From assembly GCA_004356615.1 (NCBI GenBank), contig SMWT01000121.1:1-37792 (forward strand): DNA of 37,792 nt. Direction: 5' to 3'. Below, piece after piece: positions 16,225 to 26,374 of this stretch. The translations under genes were made by a program, and so were the position numbers. Positions within the stretch are counted from its first letter, which is position 1. Each line of letters opens with the position of its first letter. This DNA is from Deltaproteobacteria bacterium. GTDB taxonomy: Bacteria > Bdellovibrionota > Bacteriovoracia > Bacteriovoracales > Bacteriovoracaceae. The notes beneath the pieces are model-generated. The model worked only from the letters and a program-made list of their open reading frames with translations. It was not told where the DNA came from and made no database searches.

Positions 16225-18220
16225 AGGGCTTTCTTCCTCTAAATTTTTCATATAATTCCATAGGATGTTCAGTTCCACCTTTTGATAAAATATTTTCTTT
16301 AAAGCTATCCGCTACTTCTGGATTAAAGATTCCCTTTTCCTTAAAAAGTTCAAAGGCATCTGCATCTAAAACTTCTGCCCATTTATAGGAATAATAACCT
16401 GAGGAATATCCGCCAGCAAAAATATGAGAAAAGGAGACACTGGTATTAACCCCTTCAACAGCAGGAAAAAGCCTAGTGGGCTCACTAACCTCTCTTTCAA
16501 AGGCATCCACATTATCTATCCCTTTAGGGTCATCCTTATGCCAGGCCATATCTAGCCTTGCAAGGCCCGCCTGTCTAACTGATGCACAACCTTCAAAAAA
16601 ACTAGCACTATCTTTTATTTTTTTAATTAACTCTTCAGGAATTTTTTCACCAGTTTTGAAGTGTTCGGCAAATAGATCTAAACATTCTTTTTCAAATGCC
16701 CAGTTTTCCATAATTTGCGAAGGAAGCTCAACGAAATCCCAAAACACATTAGTTCCTGAGGTTGAGCTATAACTACAATGTGAGAGCATTCCATGTAGAG
16801 AGTGTCCAAATTCGTGGAATAGGGTGGTCACCTCATTAAATGTTAAGAGCGAAGGTCTATCCCCACTTGGTTTGGTAAAATTACAAACAATTGAGATATG
16901 TGGCCTTTGGTCAACGCCATCTTTTGTCTTTTGATCCCTAAAACTTGTCATCCATGCTCCGCCTCTTTTCCCTGGACGAGGAAAAAAGTCAGCATAGAAA
17001 ACGCCCATGTGCTTACCACCTTTATCAGTGACATCAAAGACTTCCACATCTTGGTGATAAACAGCAACACCATCAACTTTTTTATAATTTAGTCCGTACA
17101 ATTTATGGGCAACATCAAAAACTCCCTGAAGAACTTTTTCCAGCTTGAAATAAGGCCTTAGCATTTCATCATTAATATCAAAGTTTTCTTGTTTGAGTTT
17201 TTCCTTCCAGTAACCAAAATCCCATGATTGAAGAGTTTCCGGGCCACCATTTGCTTTAGCGTACTCACTTAGCTGGACAAGCTCCTTTTTAGCAGCAGGT
17301 CTAGCATAAGAAAGCATTTCATCCAGAAAATTCATCACGGTTTTAGTATCGCCGGCCATCCGCTCTTCTAAAATAAAATCGGAATGAGAATTATAGCCGA
17401 GTAGTTGGGCCCTAACGTATCTTAGGTTGACCAACTTTTTCACGATTTCTTTGTTATCATTTTTTCCGTTTTTAAAACCCCTAGAACCAAAAGCAATGGA
17501 TAGTCTCTTTCTAAGGTCTCGGTTATCAGCATAGGTCATAAAGGGGATGTAACTTGGATAATCAAGAGTTAGGAGCCATTGTTTTTCGTAACCTTTTTCC
17601 TCCGCCATATGAGCGGCAGATTCTATGTAGGACTCCGGACAACCTTTAAGATCATCAATATTGGAAAGGATCAGCTCAAAGCTATTGGTATCATTTAAAA
17701 TGTGGTCGCCAAATAGAAGTCCCAGACTTGATAGCTCTTTGTCTAATTCCCTTAACTTTTCTTTATCTTCATGGGAGAGAAGAGCGCCATTTCTTTTAAA
17801 GTCTTTATAGGTTTTTTCAAGCAGCATTTTCTGCTCAAGACTGAGATCTGCTTCTTCCATTTTTTCAAATACTGCCTGGACTTTTTTAAAGAGCCCCTCA
17901 TCTAAAATGATATCATTTCCAAACTCGGTAACTAGGGGAGAGAAATCCTTCGCTAGCTTCGTGAGTTCATCATTGGTTTCGGCAGAGTGAAGATTAAAAA
18001 ATACTCCTGAAATGGTATAGACTCTTTCGGAAGCGTTTTCCATCGCCACGATGACATTATAAAAGTCAGGTTCATCGGTGTTATCTTTAATGTTATTTAT
18101 ATCTTCTTTGGCCTTTTTAATGGCCTCTTTAATAGCGGGTAAAAAATGTTCATTTTTTATTTTGTCGAAAGGGACGGTTTCAAATTTAGTATCAAACTTC
18201 TCCAACAAGGGATTCATCAC
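16181..18220 (-). CDS. M3 family metallopeptidase (oligopeptidase A / Dcp-like)
   Basis: LFHEFGHSLHGMLSHCSYSSTSGTNVFWDFVELPSQIMENWAFE with HExGH zinc motif. Confidence 0.9.
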   Translation of the reverse strand: MMNPLLEKFDTKFETVPFDKIKNEHFLPAIKEAIKKAKEDINNIKDNTDEPDFYNVIVAMENASERVYTISGVFFNLHSAETNDELTKLAKDFSPLVTEFGNDIILDEGLFKKVQAVFEKMEEADLSLEQKMLLEKTYKDFKRNGALLSHEDKEKLRELDKELSSLGLLFGDHILNDTNSFELILSNIDDLKGCPESYIESAAHMAEEKGYEKQWLLTLDYPSYIPFMTYADNRDLRKRLSIAFGSRGFKNGKNDNKEIVKKLVNLRYVRAQLLGYNSHSDFILEERMAGDTKTVMNFLDEMLSYARPAAKKELVQLSEYAKANGGPETLQSWDFGYWKEKLKQENFDINDEMLRPYFKLEKVLQGVFDVAHKLYGLNYKKVDGVAVYHQDVEVFDVTDKGGKHMGVFYADFFPRPGKRGGAWMTSFRDQKTKDGVDQRPHISIVCNFTKPSGDRPSLLTFNEVTTLFHEFGHSLHGMLSHCSYSSTSGTNVFWDFVELPSQIMENWAFEKECLDLFAEHFKTGEKIPEELIKKIKDSASFFEGCASVRQAGLARLDMAWHKDDPKGIDNVDAFEREVSEPTRLFPAVEGVNTSVSFSHIFAGGYSSGYYSYKWAEVLDADAFELFKEKGIFNPEVADSFKENILSKGGTEHPMELYEKFRGRKPSTHALLKRGGLLPH

Positions 18221-18257
18221 TTGGCTCCTTTATAAAATTGTAGGGTTTAGAAAAAAA

Positions 18258-18779
18258 TTAATTGGCCGGAAGGTATTTATCTCCAATTTGGCCATCAAGA
18301 AAATCTTTTGCGCTGTTAAAATTGCAAAGATCTAGTGAGGTTTTGAATTTTAGACTACCTTGTTCCGTATTTTCACAGTTACATGCAATCTTTTTCATAA
18401 ACTCAAAGAACTTAAAACCTGTCTCATGGCTCAAAAGATGTTCCATCTGACAAGAGTCAAATTCGGCAGTAGCTTCATCCACTCCCACAAAGTCTCTTAG
18501 AAAATAAAAAAGAAGAGTTCTCGAAGATAATATTCGATGAACTTCCATGTGACCTGCATCGGTGAGTACTAAAAACTTGCAATCTTCTTCTTCTTGGACC
18601 AAATCTTTTTTCTTAAGACTATTTAAGGCGGTAGAAACAGAACCTTTGGTGAGGTTAAGTTCTTTTGCAATATCGGTGACCCTGGCAAATCCTCTCCCTT
18701 CCTTTAACTTATGGATGGTTAGGAGGTAGTGAACCATTGAGTGGGATAAATTATGAATGCCTTTAATTTCTTTTTCCAT
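18258..18779 (-). CDS. DtxR/MntR-type metal-dependent transcriptional regulator
   Basis: Winged-helix segment RVTDIAKELNLTKGSVSTALNSLKKKDLV and metal-site-like DSCQMEHLLSHET. Start moved to ATG 18779; the track ORF overlaps the divergent gene. Confidence 0.75.
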   Translation of the reverse strand: MEKEIKGIHNLSHSMVHYLLTIHKLKEGRGFARVTDIAKELNLTKGSVSTALNSLKKKDLVQEEEDCKFLVLTDAGHMEVHRILSSRTLLFYFLRDFVGVDEATAEFDSCQMEHLLSHETGFKFFEFMKKIACNCENTEQGSLKFKTSLDLCNFNSAKDFLDGQIGDKYLPAN

Positions 18780-18962
18780 ACGCCTGCGTTTATACCAAAG
18801 AACCGAAATAGGGTCAAAATTTGCCTGAATATTTGTAAAAAGGTTAACTGATTCATGTGTTAAGTGATTGAATTTGCTCAATATCAAAATTAGTACTATT
18901 ACTGGCCCACCAAGATTTCTAGAAGTGGTAAAATAATTAGTAGGTATTTTCTGGAAAATCAT

Positions 18963-20669
18963 ATGAAATATAAAATTATCCTTCCTCTTATTTTCTCTCT
19001 TGGGGCCTTCGCCCAAGTCATTGAAACCTATGGCCCCGACGATCAGGCGCTGACCGATGAAGACCACAAACTATCCCAGGAATTTATCCATGAGGGCATC
19101 GCTCAAAAGGTACTGCAAGAGGAATGCGAGGGGATGGAAGAAGAGTGTAAAGGACAAGATGACGATGGAAGATTTCTTGGTATTCCCAACCAAATGATCG
19201 AACTCATTGGACAGGCCTACTCCATGCTCTCCGGTGGGATCATGGGCCAGCTTAAATTGTCAGAAAAATCCCTCGCCGCTGCCCGGGAAAAAGATCCCAT
19301 GGCCAAAGATAGCAAACCTGATTATTGCTCAAAAATTCCCATGGCCACTAATCTTCTGGCACAATTTAAGCAAACCAGTGAGCAAAAAAACCTCAAAGAT
19401 CTTCCTGCTGAAGGTGAGACGGTTCAAAGGCAACAACTTTTAAAGGCCGCTGCATCTCATAAGTCTAGATCTGAGACTTCCGCCATTCAAGCGGGTGGTT
19501 ATGGAGTCACATCAGCATGTTATGTGGGAATGATAGCCGCCGGTGGAGTGGCCATATCTGCAGTTGCGGTCAAGCTTCCCGCCTCTGCCTTGCTGACAGC
19601 TTTTTACACCACCAATGCTATTAGACAGAAAAAAATTGCTAACCGGGTTAAAAAGATCGCCGATAAAATGCCCGGGAGAGGATATTGTAATCCTATCACT
19701 GAAAGACAATGTTACTGCGATACCTATAAGGAACTTAAAAAAGATCAAGAAAAACTCGCTGAAGAAAATAAGAAAAACTTAGAGGCCACCCGATCTGCAA
19801 ACATCAAAGAAAAAAGTACTGGTGAAAAAATTGGAAGCTTCTTTGGGATCGGTAAAAAGAAAAAACAACACGTTGATAAAGTGGTCATCATCGACGAGGG
19901 TGGAGCGGCCAAATACTGCATGCCTCAACTTCATGGTAACAATGTCGCAGATGATTCCATCAGGGTGTCCTGTCTCGATGAAAAGATGAGACTCGATCCC
20001 TTTTGTCATTGTAAAGGCAGAAACACCTGTTACGACACTGAATATATGAAATTTGCTGCTGATATAACCCCAGAGATGTTTGCCCAATCTGGTCTCACAG
20101 ATTTTAGATCTATGACCAGAGGTGAGCTTATTGGGGGCAGAGTTGGCTCAGCAAGCTTTGGCAGAAACGCCATAAGAAATAAATCCCTGGCCAAACAATA
20201 TGCCTTAAAAAATCCTTATAAAGGAAATCTTTCAGCAGATGCCATGGCCCGAGCAAAAATGGCGGAAGACACTTTTGGCATTCCAAAAGAATTGGCCGCC
20301 CAACTTACCTCAAGACCTATTACCGCCCAAGACCGGGAAAATGGAAAAAGATTAATGGCGGGATCGACCGGTAGTAAGAAAGGAAAAATGACCACCAAAG
20401 GGCCAGAGGGTAGAACGGTTCGAACCCTCACTTTTAAACCTCAAAGAAAAAAACAAAGGCGAGTTACCAGGGCCAAATCAGGAAGCAGCACCAAACTGCA
20501 AAGGGGTAAGGCCTCAAGCTCTGGTGATGTGATGAAGTTTGCCCGGAGGGCCCAGGCCAAGGCACAAATAGAAACTCGAAAAGGCCGAAATATCTTTCAC
20601 ATTATCTCCAGAAGATATCAGCTGAGTGGCCACAAGAGATTGACCCCGGCAAGGGATGAACTAGACTGA
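18963..20669 (+). CDS. Exported Cys-rich hypothetical protein
   Basis: Signal peptide MKYKIILPLIFSLGAFAQV; 12 Cys in the mature part; internal hydrophobic segment; basic C-terminal region. Confidence 0.6.
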   Translation: MKYKIILPLIFSLGAFAQVIETYGPDDQALTDEDHKLSQEFIHEGIAQKVLQEECEGMEEECKGQDDDGRFLGIPNQMIELIGQAYSMLSGGIMGQLKLSEKSLAAAREKDPMAKDSKPDYCSKIPMATNLLAQFKQTSEQKNLKDLPAEGETVQRQQLLKAAASHKSRSETSAIQAGGYGVTSACYVGMIAAGGVAISAVAVKLPASALLTAFYTTNAIRQKKIANRVKKIADKMPGRGYCNPITERQCYCDTYKELKKDQEKLAEENKKNLEATRSANIKEKSTGEKIGSFFGIGKKKKQHVDKVVIIDEGGAAKYCMPQLHGNNVADDSIRVSCLDEKMRLDPFCHCKGRNTCYDTEYMKFAADITPEMFAQSGLTDFRSMTRGELIGGRVGSASFGRNAIRNKSLAKQYALKNPYKGNLSADAMARAKMAEDTFGIPKELAAQLTSRPITAQDRENGKRLMAGSTGSKKGKMTTKGPEGRTVRTLTFKPQRKKQRRVTRAKSGSSTKLQRGKASSSGDVMKFARRAQAKAQIETRKGRNIFHIISRRYQLSGHKRLTPARDELD

Positions 20670-21034
20670 TGAAACTTCCAATTCTACTCTATGATGAAAA
20701 ATGTCCACTTTGCCTAAGGTTTAAACAGGCCTTTGAAAGAGTCCCCGGAGCGTCCAAAGTAAATATTATCTCTATTTATAACGAGGAAGTTTTTAAAAAT
20801 TTTCCCCAGATTAATCCCGAAGCGGCCTTTCAAGAGCTGCACTATCTAGACGGAGAGGGAAAGGTTTATGGTGGAAAAGATGCCCTTACCCAGCTCATGG
20901 TGGAGTTTCCCCTGGTTAAAAAGTTTGCCTGGTTAATTGAAAGCAATATGGGCCAAAAGGCCTTAACCTACTTTAATCAGGTGGCCAAAAACTACCGCGA
21001 GCGGTTGATTAAAGACTGCATTAATTGTAAATAA
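20669..21034 (+). CDS. DCC family thiol-disulfide oxidoreductase-like protein (DUF393)
   Basis: PILLYDEKCPLCLRFKQAF with CxxC; TGATG overlap with the upstream stop. Confidence 0.75.
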   Translation: MKLPILLYDEKCPLCLRFKQAFERVPGASKVNIISIYNEEVFKNFPQINPEAAFQELHYLDGEGKVYGGKDALTQLMVEFPLVKKFAWLIESNMGQKALTYFNQVAKNYRERLIKDCINCK

Positions 21035-21035
21035 G

Positions 21036-21058
21036 ATACCTCAACCAGAGGTATTTAT
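21036..21058 (+). promoter_or_regulatory. Hairpin overlapping ribosome-binding site and start of the GT2 gene
   Basis: ATACCTC-AACCA-GAGGTAT, extendable by ATAA/TTAT with one bulged G; GAGG is the presumed SD for ATG 21057. Confidence 0.45.
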
Positions 21059-21782
21059 GCTCCCATATGAAAAAACTGTCATTTTAATTCCCACTTACAA
21101 CGAATCCGATAATGTTGAGCGAATGGCCCGTACCATCCTTAAGTCCTATCCTAAAATTTCACTTTTGATCATCGATGATGGTTCTCCTGATGGAACAGGA
21201 AATATTGTAAAAACGCTCCAAAAAGAATACCCAGGCCTTCACCTGATGGAGCGAGCTGGAAAAGCGGGTATTGGCAAGGCCTATATTGCGGGCTTTAAAT
21301 GGGCGCTAGAAAAGGGTTATGATTTTGTTTTTGAAATGGACTGTGACTTCTCTCACAACCCTGAGGATATCCCAAGGCTGCTTGAGGCCACCACAAATAA
21401 TGATTTGGTTATCGGCTCAAGATATATCAATGGCATCTCCATCGTAAACTGGCCGTTTAAAAGATTGCTTTTATCTTATGGTGCTTCCATCTACACCAGG
21501 TTTATAACCAGAATTCCCATTAGAGATACCACGGGAGGATTTAAGTGTTTTACCAGAAAAGCACTAAAGACTTTAAACTTTGATAAGATTATCTCCAATG
21601 GCTATTCCTTCCAATTAGAAGTTAATTATAAAATATGGAGTAAGGGTTTAAGAATAAAAGAAGTCCCCATAATTTTTTATGAAAGAAGAGATGGACAATC
21701 TAAAATGGATAAAAACATCGTCCTTGAGGCCATCTTTGCGGTTATTTTCCTTCGACTTAAAAAAGTCTTCGGAACTCTCTAG
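21057..21782 (+). CDS. Polyprenol-phosphate mannosyltransferase-like family 2 glycosyltransferase
   Basis: VILIPTYNESDNV, IIDDGSPDGT, EMDCDFSHNPEDIP, VIGSRYI, DTTGGFKCFTR. Confidence 0.85.
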   Translation: MLPYEKTVILIPTYNESDNVERMARTILKSYPKISLLIIDDGSPDGTGNIVKTLQKEYPGLHLMERAGKAGIGKAYIAGFKWALEKGYDFVFEMDCDFSHNPEDIPRLLEATTNNDLVIGSRYINGISIVNWPFKRLLLSYGASIYTRFITRIPIRDTTGGFKCFTRKALKTLNFDKIISNGYSFQLEVNYKIWSKGLRIKEVPIIFYERRDGQSKMDKNIVLEAIFAVIFLRLKKVFGTL

Positions 21783-22369
21783 CGCTCCAAGGAAGCACGG
21801 GAAAAAATATTTCGATTATACGGGTTCCAAACCATCAAAAATAAAAACCAGCTGGCGCTGAATTTAAAGATTTCCCAACCATTAGGCCAAAATGGCAGTA
21901 GTGCGGAAATTCCAAATAATATAATCTGAAAAGTCTTAGGAACTGGGAGGGCCAATTTATCAATTATCTTCTTTCCCTGGGCGGAAAATTTATAAAGTAG
22001 TTTTGTTAAAAGGTAATAAACCGTAATTACGGTTACTAAATCCCCTCTAAAGTTTCCGGTATAGACTTTTTTAAGCTCATCCAGGCCCCAAAATACATTT
22101 AAGAGGGAAAAGATAAAAAAGAGCACTCCCTGCAAAATCATAGAGTAACAAAATCCATCTAGCCTAAAAGGCCGAAGCAGAAAGGCCCGGTATACATATA
22201 AAAGGCCACATAAAAACATGGCCAGGAAAGTAGGCCAGGGAAGTATTAATAAATAATAATCTTTAAAAATCTGAGGATAATTCTCAGAACCCCACATGCC
22301 TAAAAAAATTAGAAGCAAAATGATGGGATAAAAAAATTTTTCGGCAGGCGCCAACTTAAAGTCTTTCAC
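21779..22369 (-). CDS. Hypothetical multi-pass membrane protein
   Basis: Several hydrophobic segments; no family recognised; overlaps rpiB start by 14 nt. Confidence 0.6.
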   Translation of the reverse strand: MKDFKLAPAEKFFYPIILLLIFLGMWGSENYPQIFKDYYLLILPWPTFLAMFLCGLLYVYRAFLLRPFRLDGFCYSMILQGVLFFIFSLLNVFWGLDELKKVYTGNFRGDLVTVITVYYLLTKLLYKFSAQGKKIIDKLALPVPKTFQIILFGISALLPFWPNGWEIFKFSASWFLFLMVWNPYNRNIFSRASLER

Positions 22370-22793
22370 CTAAATCCTCAAAAAGGGCCAAACGCTCACT
22401 ATGCCTTCCACCTTCAAATTCGGCCTTAAACCAGGCACCGGCAATATCTTTTAACTGATCTGAAGTATTAATTCTCCCACCTAGGCACAAGACATTGGCA
22501 TTATTGTGCTGAATTGAGAGTTCTGCCTCTTTAGGAGACCGGCAAAGGGCCGCCCGGATACCACTATATCTATTGGCGGCCATAGAGACGCCGATTCCTG
22601 AGCCACAGATTAAAATGCCCTTGATATTTTCACCAAGAACAACCTTCACCAGTTTTGTGGCAAAATCTGGGTAATTACAACGCTTTGAAGAATAAGTCCC
22701 AACGTCTATGACTTCATGGGACTCTTCAAGATATTTTTTTAGTTCTTCTTTGGCCTCAAAGGCCGCATGATCGCATCCAAGAATAACTTTCAA
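22356..22793 (-). CDS. rpiB: Ribose-5-phosphate isomerase B
   Basis: GCDHAAFEAKEELK, DVGTYS, GILICGSGIGVSMAANRYSGIRAALC, NNANVLCLGGR. Confidence 0.93.
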   Translation of the reverse strand: MKVILGCDHAAFEAKEELKKYLEESHEVIDVGTYSSKRCNYPDFATKLVKVVLGENIKGILICGSGIGVSMAANRYSGIRAALCRSPKEAELSIQHNNANVLCLGGRINTSDQLKDIAGAWFKAEFEGGRHSERLALFEDLGERL

Positions 22794-22802
22794 GGAAAAC
22801 TC

Positions 22803-24104
22803 CTAGTATCTGTAGTGCTCTGGTTTATAAGGACCTTCTACTTTCACACCAATATAGTCTGCTTGCTCTGGAGTAAGGGTCTCAAGTTCTGCACCAACTT
22901 TCGCTAAGTGCAGATGGGCCACTTTTTCATCCAAGTGTTTTGGAAGAGTGTAAACTTTTCTCTCGTAGTTATCAGATTTCGTCCAAAGTTCAACTTGCGC
23001 CATTACTTGGTTAGTAAACGAGTTGCTCATAACAAACGAGGGATGCCCGGTGGCACATCCAAGGTTAACCAGTCTTCCTTCAGCTAAAAGAATTAATTTT
23101 TTTCCATTGGGGAATGTGTACTCATCAACCTGAGGCTTGATGGTAGTTTTAGTAATCCCATCTCGGCCTAAGCTGGCCACATCAATCTCATTGTCAAAAT
23201 GACCAATGTTACAAACGATGGCACCATCTTTCATGGAGTCCATATGGTCTTGATTAATCACTTTAAAGTTTCCGGTAGTGGTTACAAAAATATCACCGAT
23301 TTTAGCGGCATCTTCCATTCTTCTAACTTCATATCCTTCCATTGCAGCTTGAAGAGCACAGATTGGATCGATCTCAGTAACAATTACTCGACCACCTAAT
23401 CCTTTAAAAGACTGGGCCGAACCTTTGCCAACATCACCGTAACCGGCAACCACACAAACTTTCCCAGCGATCATGGTATCAGTTGCTCTTTTGATCCCAT
23501 CAACTAGGGATTCTCTACAACCGTAAAGGTTGTCAAATTTAGATTTGGTAACCGCGTCGTTTACGTTGATGGCCGGAACCATCAACTTGCCACTTTTTTG
23601 CATTTCAATCAGACGGTGAACACCGGTAGTGGTCTCTTCAGATATCCCTTTTACTACTTCCATCATCTGGGGATATTTTTCATGCATAATAAGCGTGAGG
23701 TCTCCCCCATCATCTAGGATCATGTTTGGCCCTTTTCCATCTGGCCAATTGATTGTTTGCTCTACACACCACTCGTATTCTTCTTCCGTTTCACCTTTCC
23801 AGGCAAAAACAGGAATTCCAGAAGCTGCCATGGCCGAGGCCGCGTGATCTTGGGTAGAAAAAATATTACAGGAGGACCATCTAACTTCGGCCCCAAGTTC
23901 AATGAGGGTTTCAATTAAAACCGCAGTCTGAATAGTCATATGAATACAACCAGCTATTCTTGCGCCCTTAAGGGGTTGTTCACCTTTTAATTCTTCTCTA
24001 ACTGCCATCAACCCCGGCATTTCCGCTTCAGCGATCCTAATTTCTTTTCTTCCCCAATCGGCCAAAGAAATATCCTTTACTTTATAATCCTCAGCTTCAC
24101 TCAT
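22803..24104 (-). CDS. ahcY: Adenosylhomocysteinase
   Basis: [72 protein letters not shown], terminal HYRY. Confidence 0.96.
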   Translation of the reverse strand: MSEAEDYKVKDISLADWGRKEIRIAEAEMPGLMAVREELKGEQPLKGARIAGCIHMTIQTAVLIETLIELGAEVRWSSCNIFSTQDHAASAMAASGIPVFAWKGETEEEYEWCVEQTINWPDGKGPNMILDDGGDLTLIMHEKYPQMMEVVKGISEETTTGVHRLIEMQKSGKLMVPAINVNDAVTKSKFDNLYGCRESLVDGIKRATDTMIAGKVCVVAGYGDVGKGSAQSFKGLGGRVIVTEIDPICALQAAMEGYEVRRMEDAAKIGDIFVTTTGNFKVINQDHMDSMKDGAIVCNIGHFDNEIDVASLGRDGITKTTIKPQVDEYTFPNGKKLILLAEGRLVNLGCATGHPSFVMSNSFTNQVMAQVELWTKSDNYERKVYTLPKHLDEKVAHLHLAKVGAELETLTPEQADYIGVKVEGPYKPEHYRY

Positions 24105-24145
24105 TGCTGTCCCCCATAAAATTTATTTAGTTAAAACTGTCCAAA

Positions 24146-24174
24146 TTTATAACATTTGAAAGACTTACCAACAA
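24146..24174 (-). promoter_or_regulatory. Candidate sigma70-type promoter for ahcY
   Basis: Minus strand TTGTTG - 17 nt - TATAAA, about 45 nt upstream of the ahcY start. Confidence 0.4.
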
Positions 24175-24237
24175 GGATTGATTGTTATCCCGCGGGATAT
24201 TAAAATGATTACAAGGACTATTACGCAAGGCATAAAT

Positions 24238-25194
24238 ATGGGTACTTTTACCAATCTTACTACTAACGAGGCCAATGAAATCCTCTCCCTTTATGGGCTT
24301 GGGCCTTTGGAATCCATGAAGGCCCTGGGTCTTGGAATATCTAATTCCAACTTTAAAGTTAAGCTTAAAGACAGATTCATTCTTTTAAAAGTATCTGATG
24401 ATAAGGGGGAGAAGGAGCTTATCGGGGAGCAAAAAATCCTTCATTATCTAAAAGCGAAAAAATTCCCCTATTCCATCTGTCCCATCCCATTAACCAGTGG
24501 TGAAACCATCTATCATTACCAGGGAATGATCGGGGCCATATTTGAATTCTTAGAAGGTATTCCTCCAGGCCCCTCTGATGATACTTGCTATGAAATAGGC
24601 CAGGTCCTAGCGCTTCTTCATTCTCTAAAAAAAGATCAGTGCTTTTTAGAGCTTAGGCCTCATGAAGAGGTTGGATTTGGTGCCACCGAAGTGATAGATT
24701 ATATAAATCAAAAAAATTGCCCAGAGGATTTCAAGGAGCTTTTCCATAAAATTTTTCCTGACAGTTTACAAGGCTGGCAGGGTGAGAAATTTGCTGAGGG
24801 AGTAATCCATGGTGATCTCTATTATGACAATACCCTTTTTCACAATAATCGCTTAAACGTAGTCCTGGATTTCGAACAATCGGGGCGAGGAAAGCTCCTT
24901 TTTGATATTGGCATCTCCATTTCCGGCACCTGTTTGGAAAAGGGAACTATTGGACTTAGATTGATAGATTCCTTCCTTATGGGGTATGAGTCCATCAGAC
25001 CTCTCCCAAAAGCAGAAAAAGAGTATCTGAACCAGGCCATACTATTAGCACTCTTTTCCATTGCCCTTTGGCGAATAAAGAGATTTAAAGAGGGAAACCT
25101 AGATCGTTCTCGAGAAGACAGTTACCAGGAATTACTATCGCGAGCGCTAACTTTTTTTAACCTGCTGGAATACCTAAAAAATGAGCAAAGCTAA
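24238..25194 (+). CDS. Homoserine kinase type II / APH-fold phosphotransferase
   Basis: LGISNSNFKVK, VIHGDLYYDNTLF (Brenner-like), VVLDFEQSGRGKLLFDIGISI. ATG 24238 preferred over the track start 24178. Confidence 0.65.
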   Translation: MGTFTNLTTNEANEILSLYGLGPLESMKALGLGISNSNFKVKLKDRFILLKVSDDKGEKELIGEQKILHYLKAKKFPYSICPIPLTSGETIYHYQGMIGAIFEFLEGIPPGPSDDTCYEIGQVLALLHSLKKDQCFLELRPHEEVGFGATEVIDYINQKNCPEDFKELFHKIFPDSLQGWQGEKFAEGVIHGDLYYDNTLFHNNRLNVVLDFEQSGRGKLLFDIGISISGTCLEKGTIGLRLIDSFLMGYESIRPLPKAEKEYLNQAILLALFSIALWRIKRFKEGNLDRSREDSYQELLSRALTFFNLLEYLKNEQS

Positions 25195-26374
25195 ATATTT
25201 CGCCTCCTGCCCTACCCAATTAGAACCACTTTTAATCAAAGAAATTAAAGAGTTCGAACTTAGTGATATAAAAGAAGAACGTGGGGGAGCTTCCTTTACT
25301 GCCACAGAAAAGGAAATAATACAGTTTATCCTTCGTTCTAGAATAGCTAGCAGGGTCTTCAAACATCTAACTGAATTTTCTATTAAAAACGAAAAAGACC
25401 TCTACGAGAAGGCGTTAGAGTTTCCCTGGGACCTGGTCATGACTCCCAAACAAACGCTAAAAATCAAAGCTGTCCTCGACCAAAATGCCCAACAGGGTTT
25501 TAAAAGTGGGCTGTATTTATCCCAACTTTTAAAAGATGCTCTGACTGATAAGCTTAGAGAAAAGTTTGGCGAAAGGCCTAGTGTCGATACAAAATACCCC
25601 GACAATCTTTTTCTCCTGCGAATCTCTCAAACTGAAGATGAAAAATACTTTGTTAATATCCTGCTTGATCTAGTAGGGACTCCCCTTTCCAACCGCTTTT
25701 ATAGAACAGGTCATCACCTAGCACCTCTTAGAGAAAACCTTGCTGCTGCCCTGGTGCTTCTCACCGACTGGGATCCAGAAAAAGATATTTTTATTGATAG
25801 CATGTGTGGCAGTGGAACCATTTTAATTGAAGCGGCAATGATTAAGGGAGGAATTGCTCCAACATATTTCCGTCTCTTATCCACCAAACATGCATTTGCC
25901 TTCCAAAAACAGCTCTGGTTTACAGAATCTTTAAATAATTTTTATCTAAGTGAAATAGATAAGGTTAAAAAATCCTCCAAGAAAGGTTTGGATGATCTGC
26001 ACACCCATCAATTTTTTGGTTTTGATATCGAAGCGGCCAATATAGAAATTGCTAAAAATAATCTTCGAGCTGCCAAACTTGATAAAATCGTAAAATTAAA
26101 AAGGCTTGATTCCACCAGACTTTTGCCCCCAGGTGATCCTCCAGGAGTTATCATTTGTAATACTCCCTACGGTGAAAGAATTGGAGAAAAGAAATACCTG
26201 GAACAGGTTATCTACAACTACGGGGAAAATTTAAAGAAAAACTTTTCCGGTTTTCGCGCTTACTTACTAACTGTGAGAGATCTCAGGAAAAAAATCTCTC
26301 TCTCTACTTCCAGTAGAGTATCGCTTAAAAATGGCAACCTTGATTGTACCTTGGTTCGCTATGACCTCTATTGA
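25181..26374 (+). CDS. rlmL: THUMP-containing class I rRNA methyltransferase (RlmL-like)
   Basis: YFASCPTQLEPLLIKEI, FYRTGHHLAPLRENLAAALVLLTDW, DSMCGSGTILIEAAMI, GFDIEAANIEIAKNNLRAA, ICNTPYGERIG. Confidence 0.8.
   Translation: MSKAKYFASCPTQLEPLLIKEIKEFELSDIKEERGGASFTATEKEIIQFILRSRIASRVFKHLTEFSIKNEKDLYEKALEFPWDLVMTPKQTLKIKAVLDQNAQQGFKSGLYLSQLLKDALTDKLREKFGERPSVDTKYPDNLFLLRISQTEDEKYFVNILLDLVGTPLSNRFYRTGHHLAPLRENLAAALVLLTDWDPEKDIFIDSMCGSGTILIEAAMIKGGIAPTYFRLLSTKHAFAFQKQLWFTESLNNFYLSEIDKVKKSSKKGLDDLHTHQFFGFDIEAANIEIAKNNLRAAKLDKIVKLKRLDSTRLLPPGDPPGVIICNTPYGERIGEKKYLEQVIYNYGENLKKNFSGFRAYLLTVRDLRKKISLSTSSRVSLKNGNLDCTLVRYDLY

Noticed and set aside
18843-18864. GTTAAC/GTTAAG direct repeat with 16-nt period in the DtxR-like gene upstream region
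   Set aside because: Too short and AT-rich to separate from chance; left as a weak operator idea only.
24105-24177. Possible SAH riboswitch upstream of ahcY
   Set aside because: The predicted leader is only about 45 nt and shows no convincing pseudoknot-capable structure.
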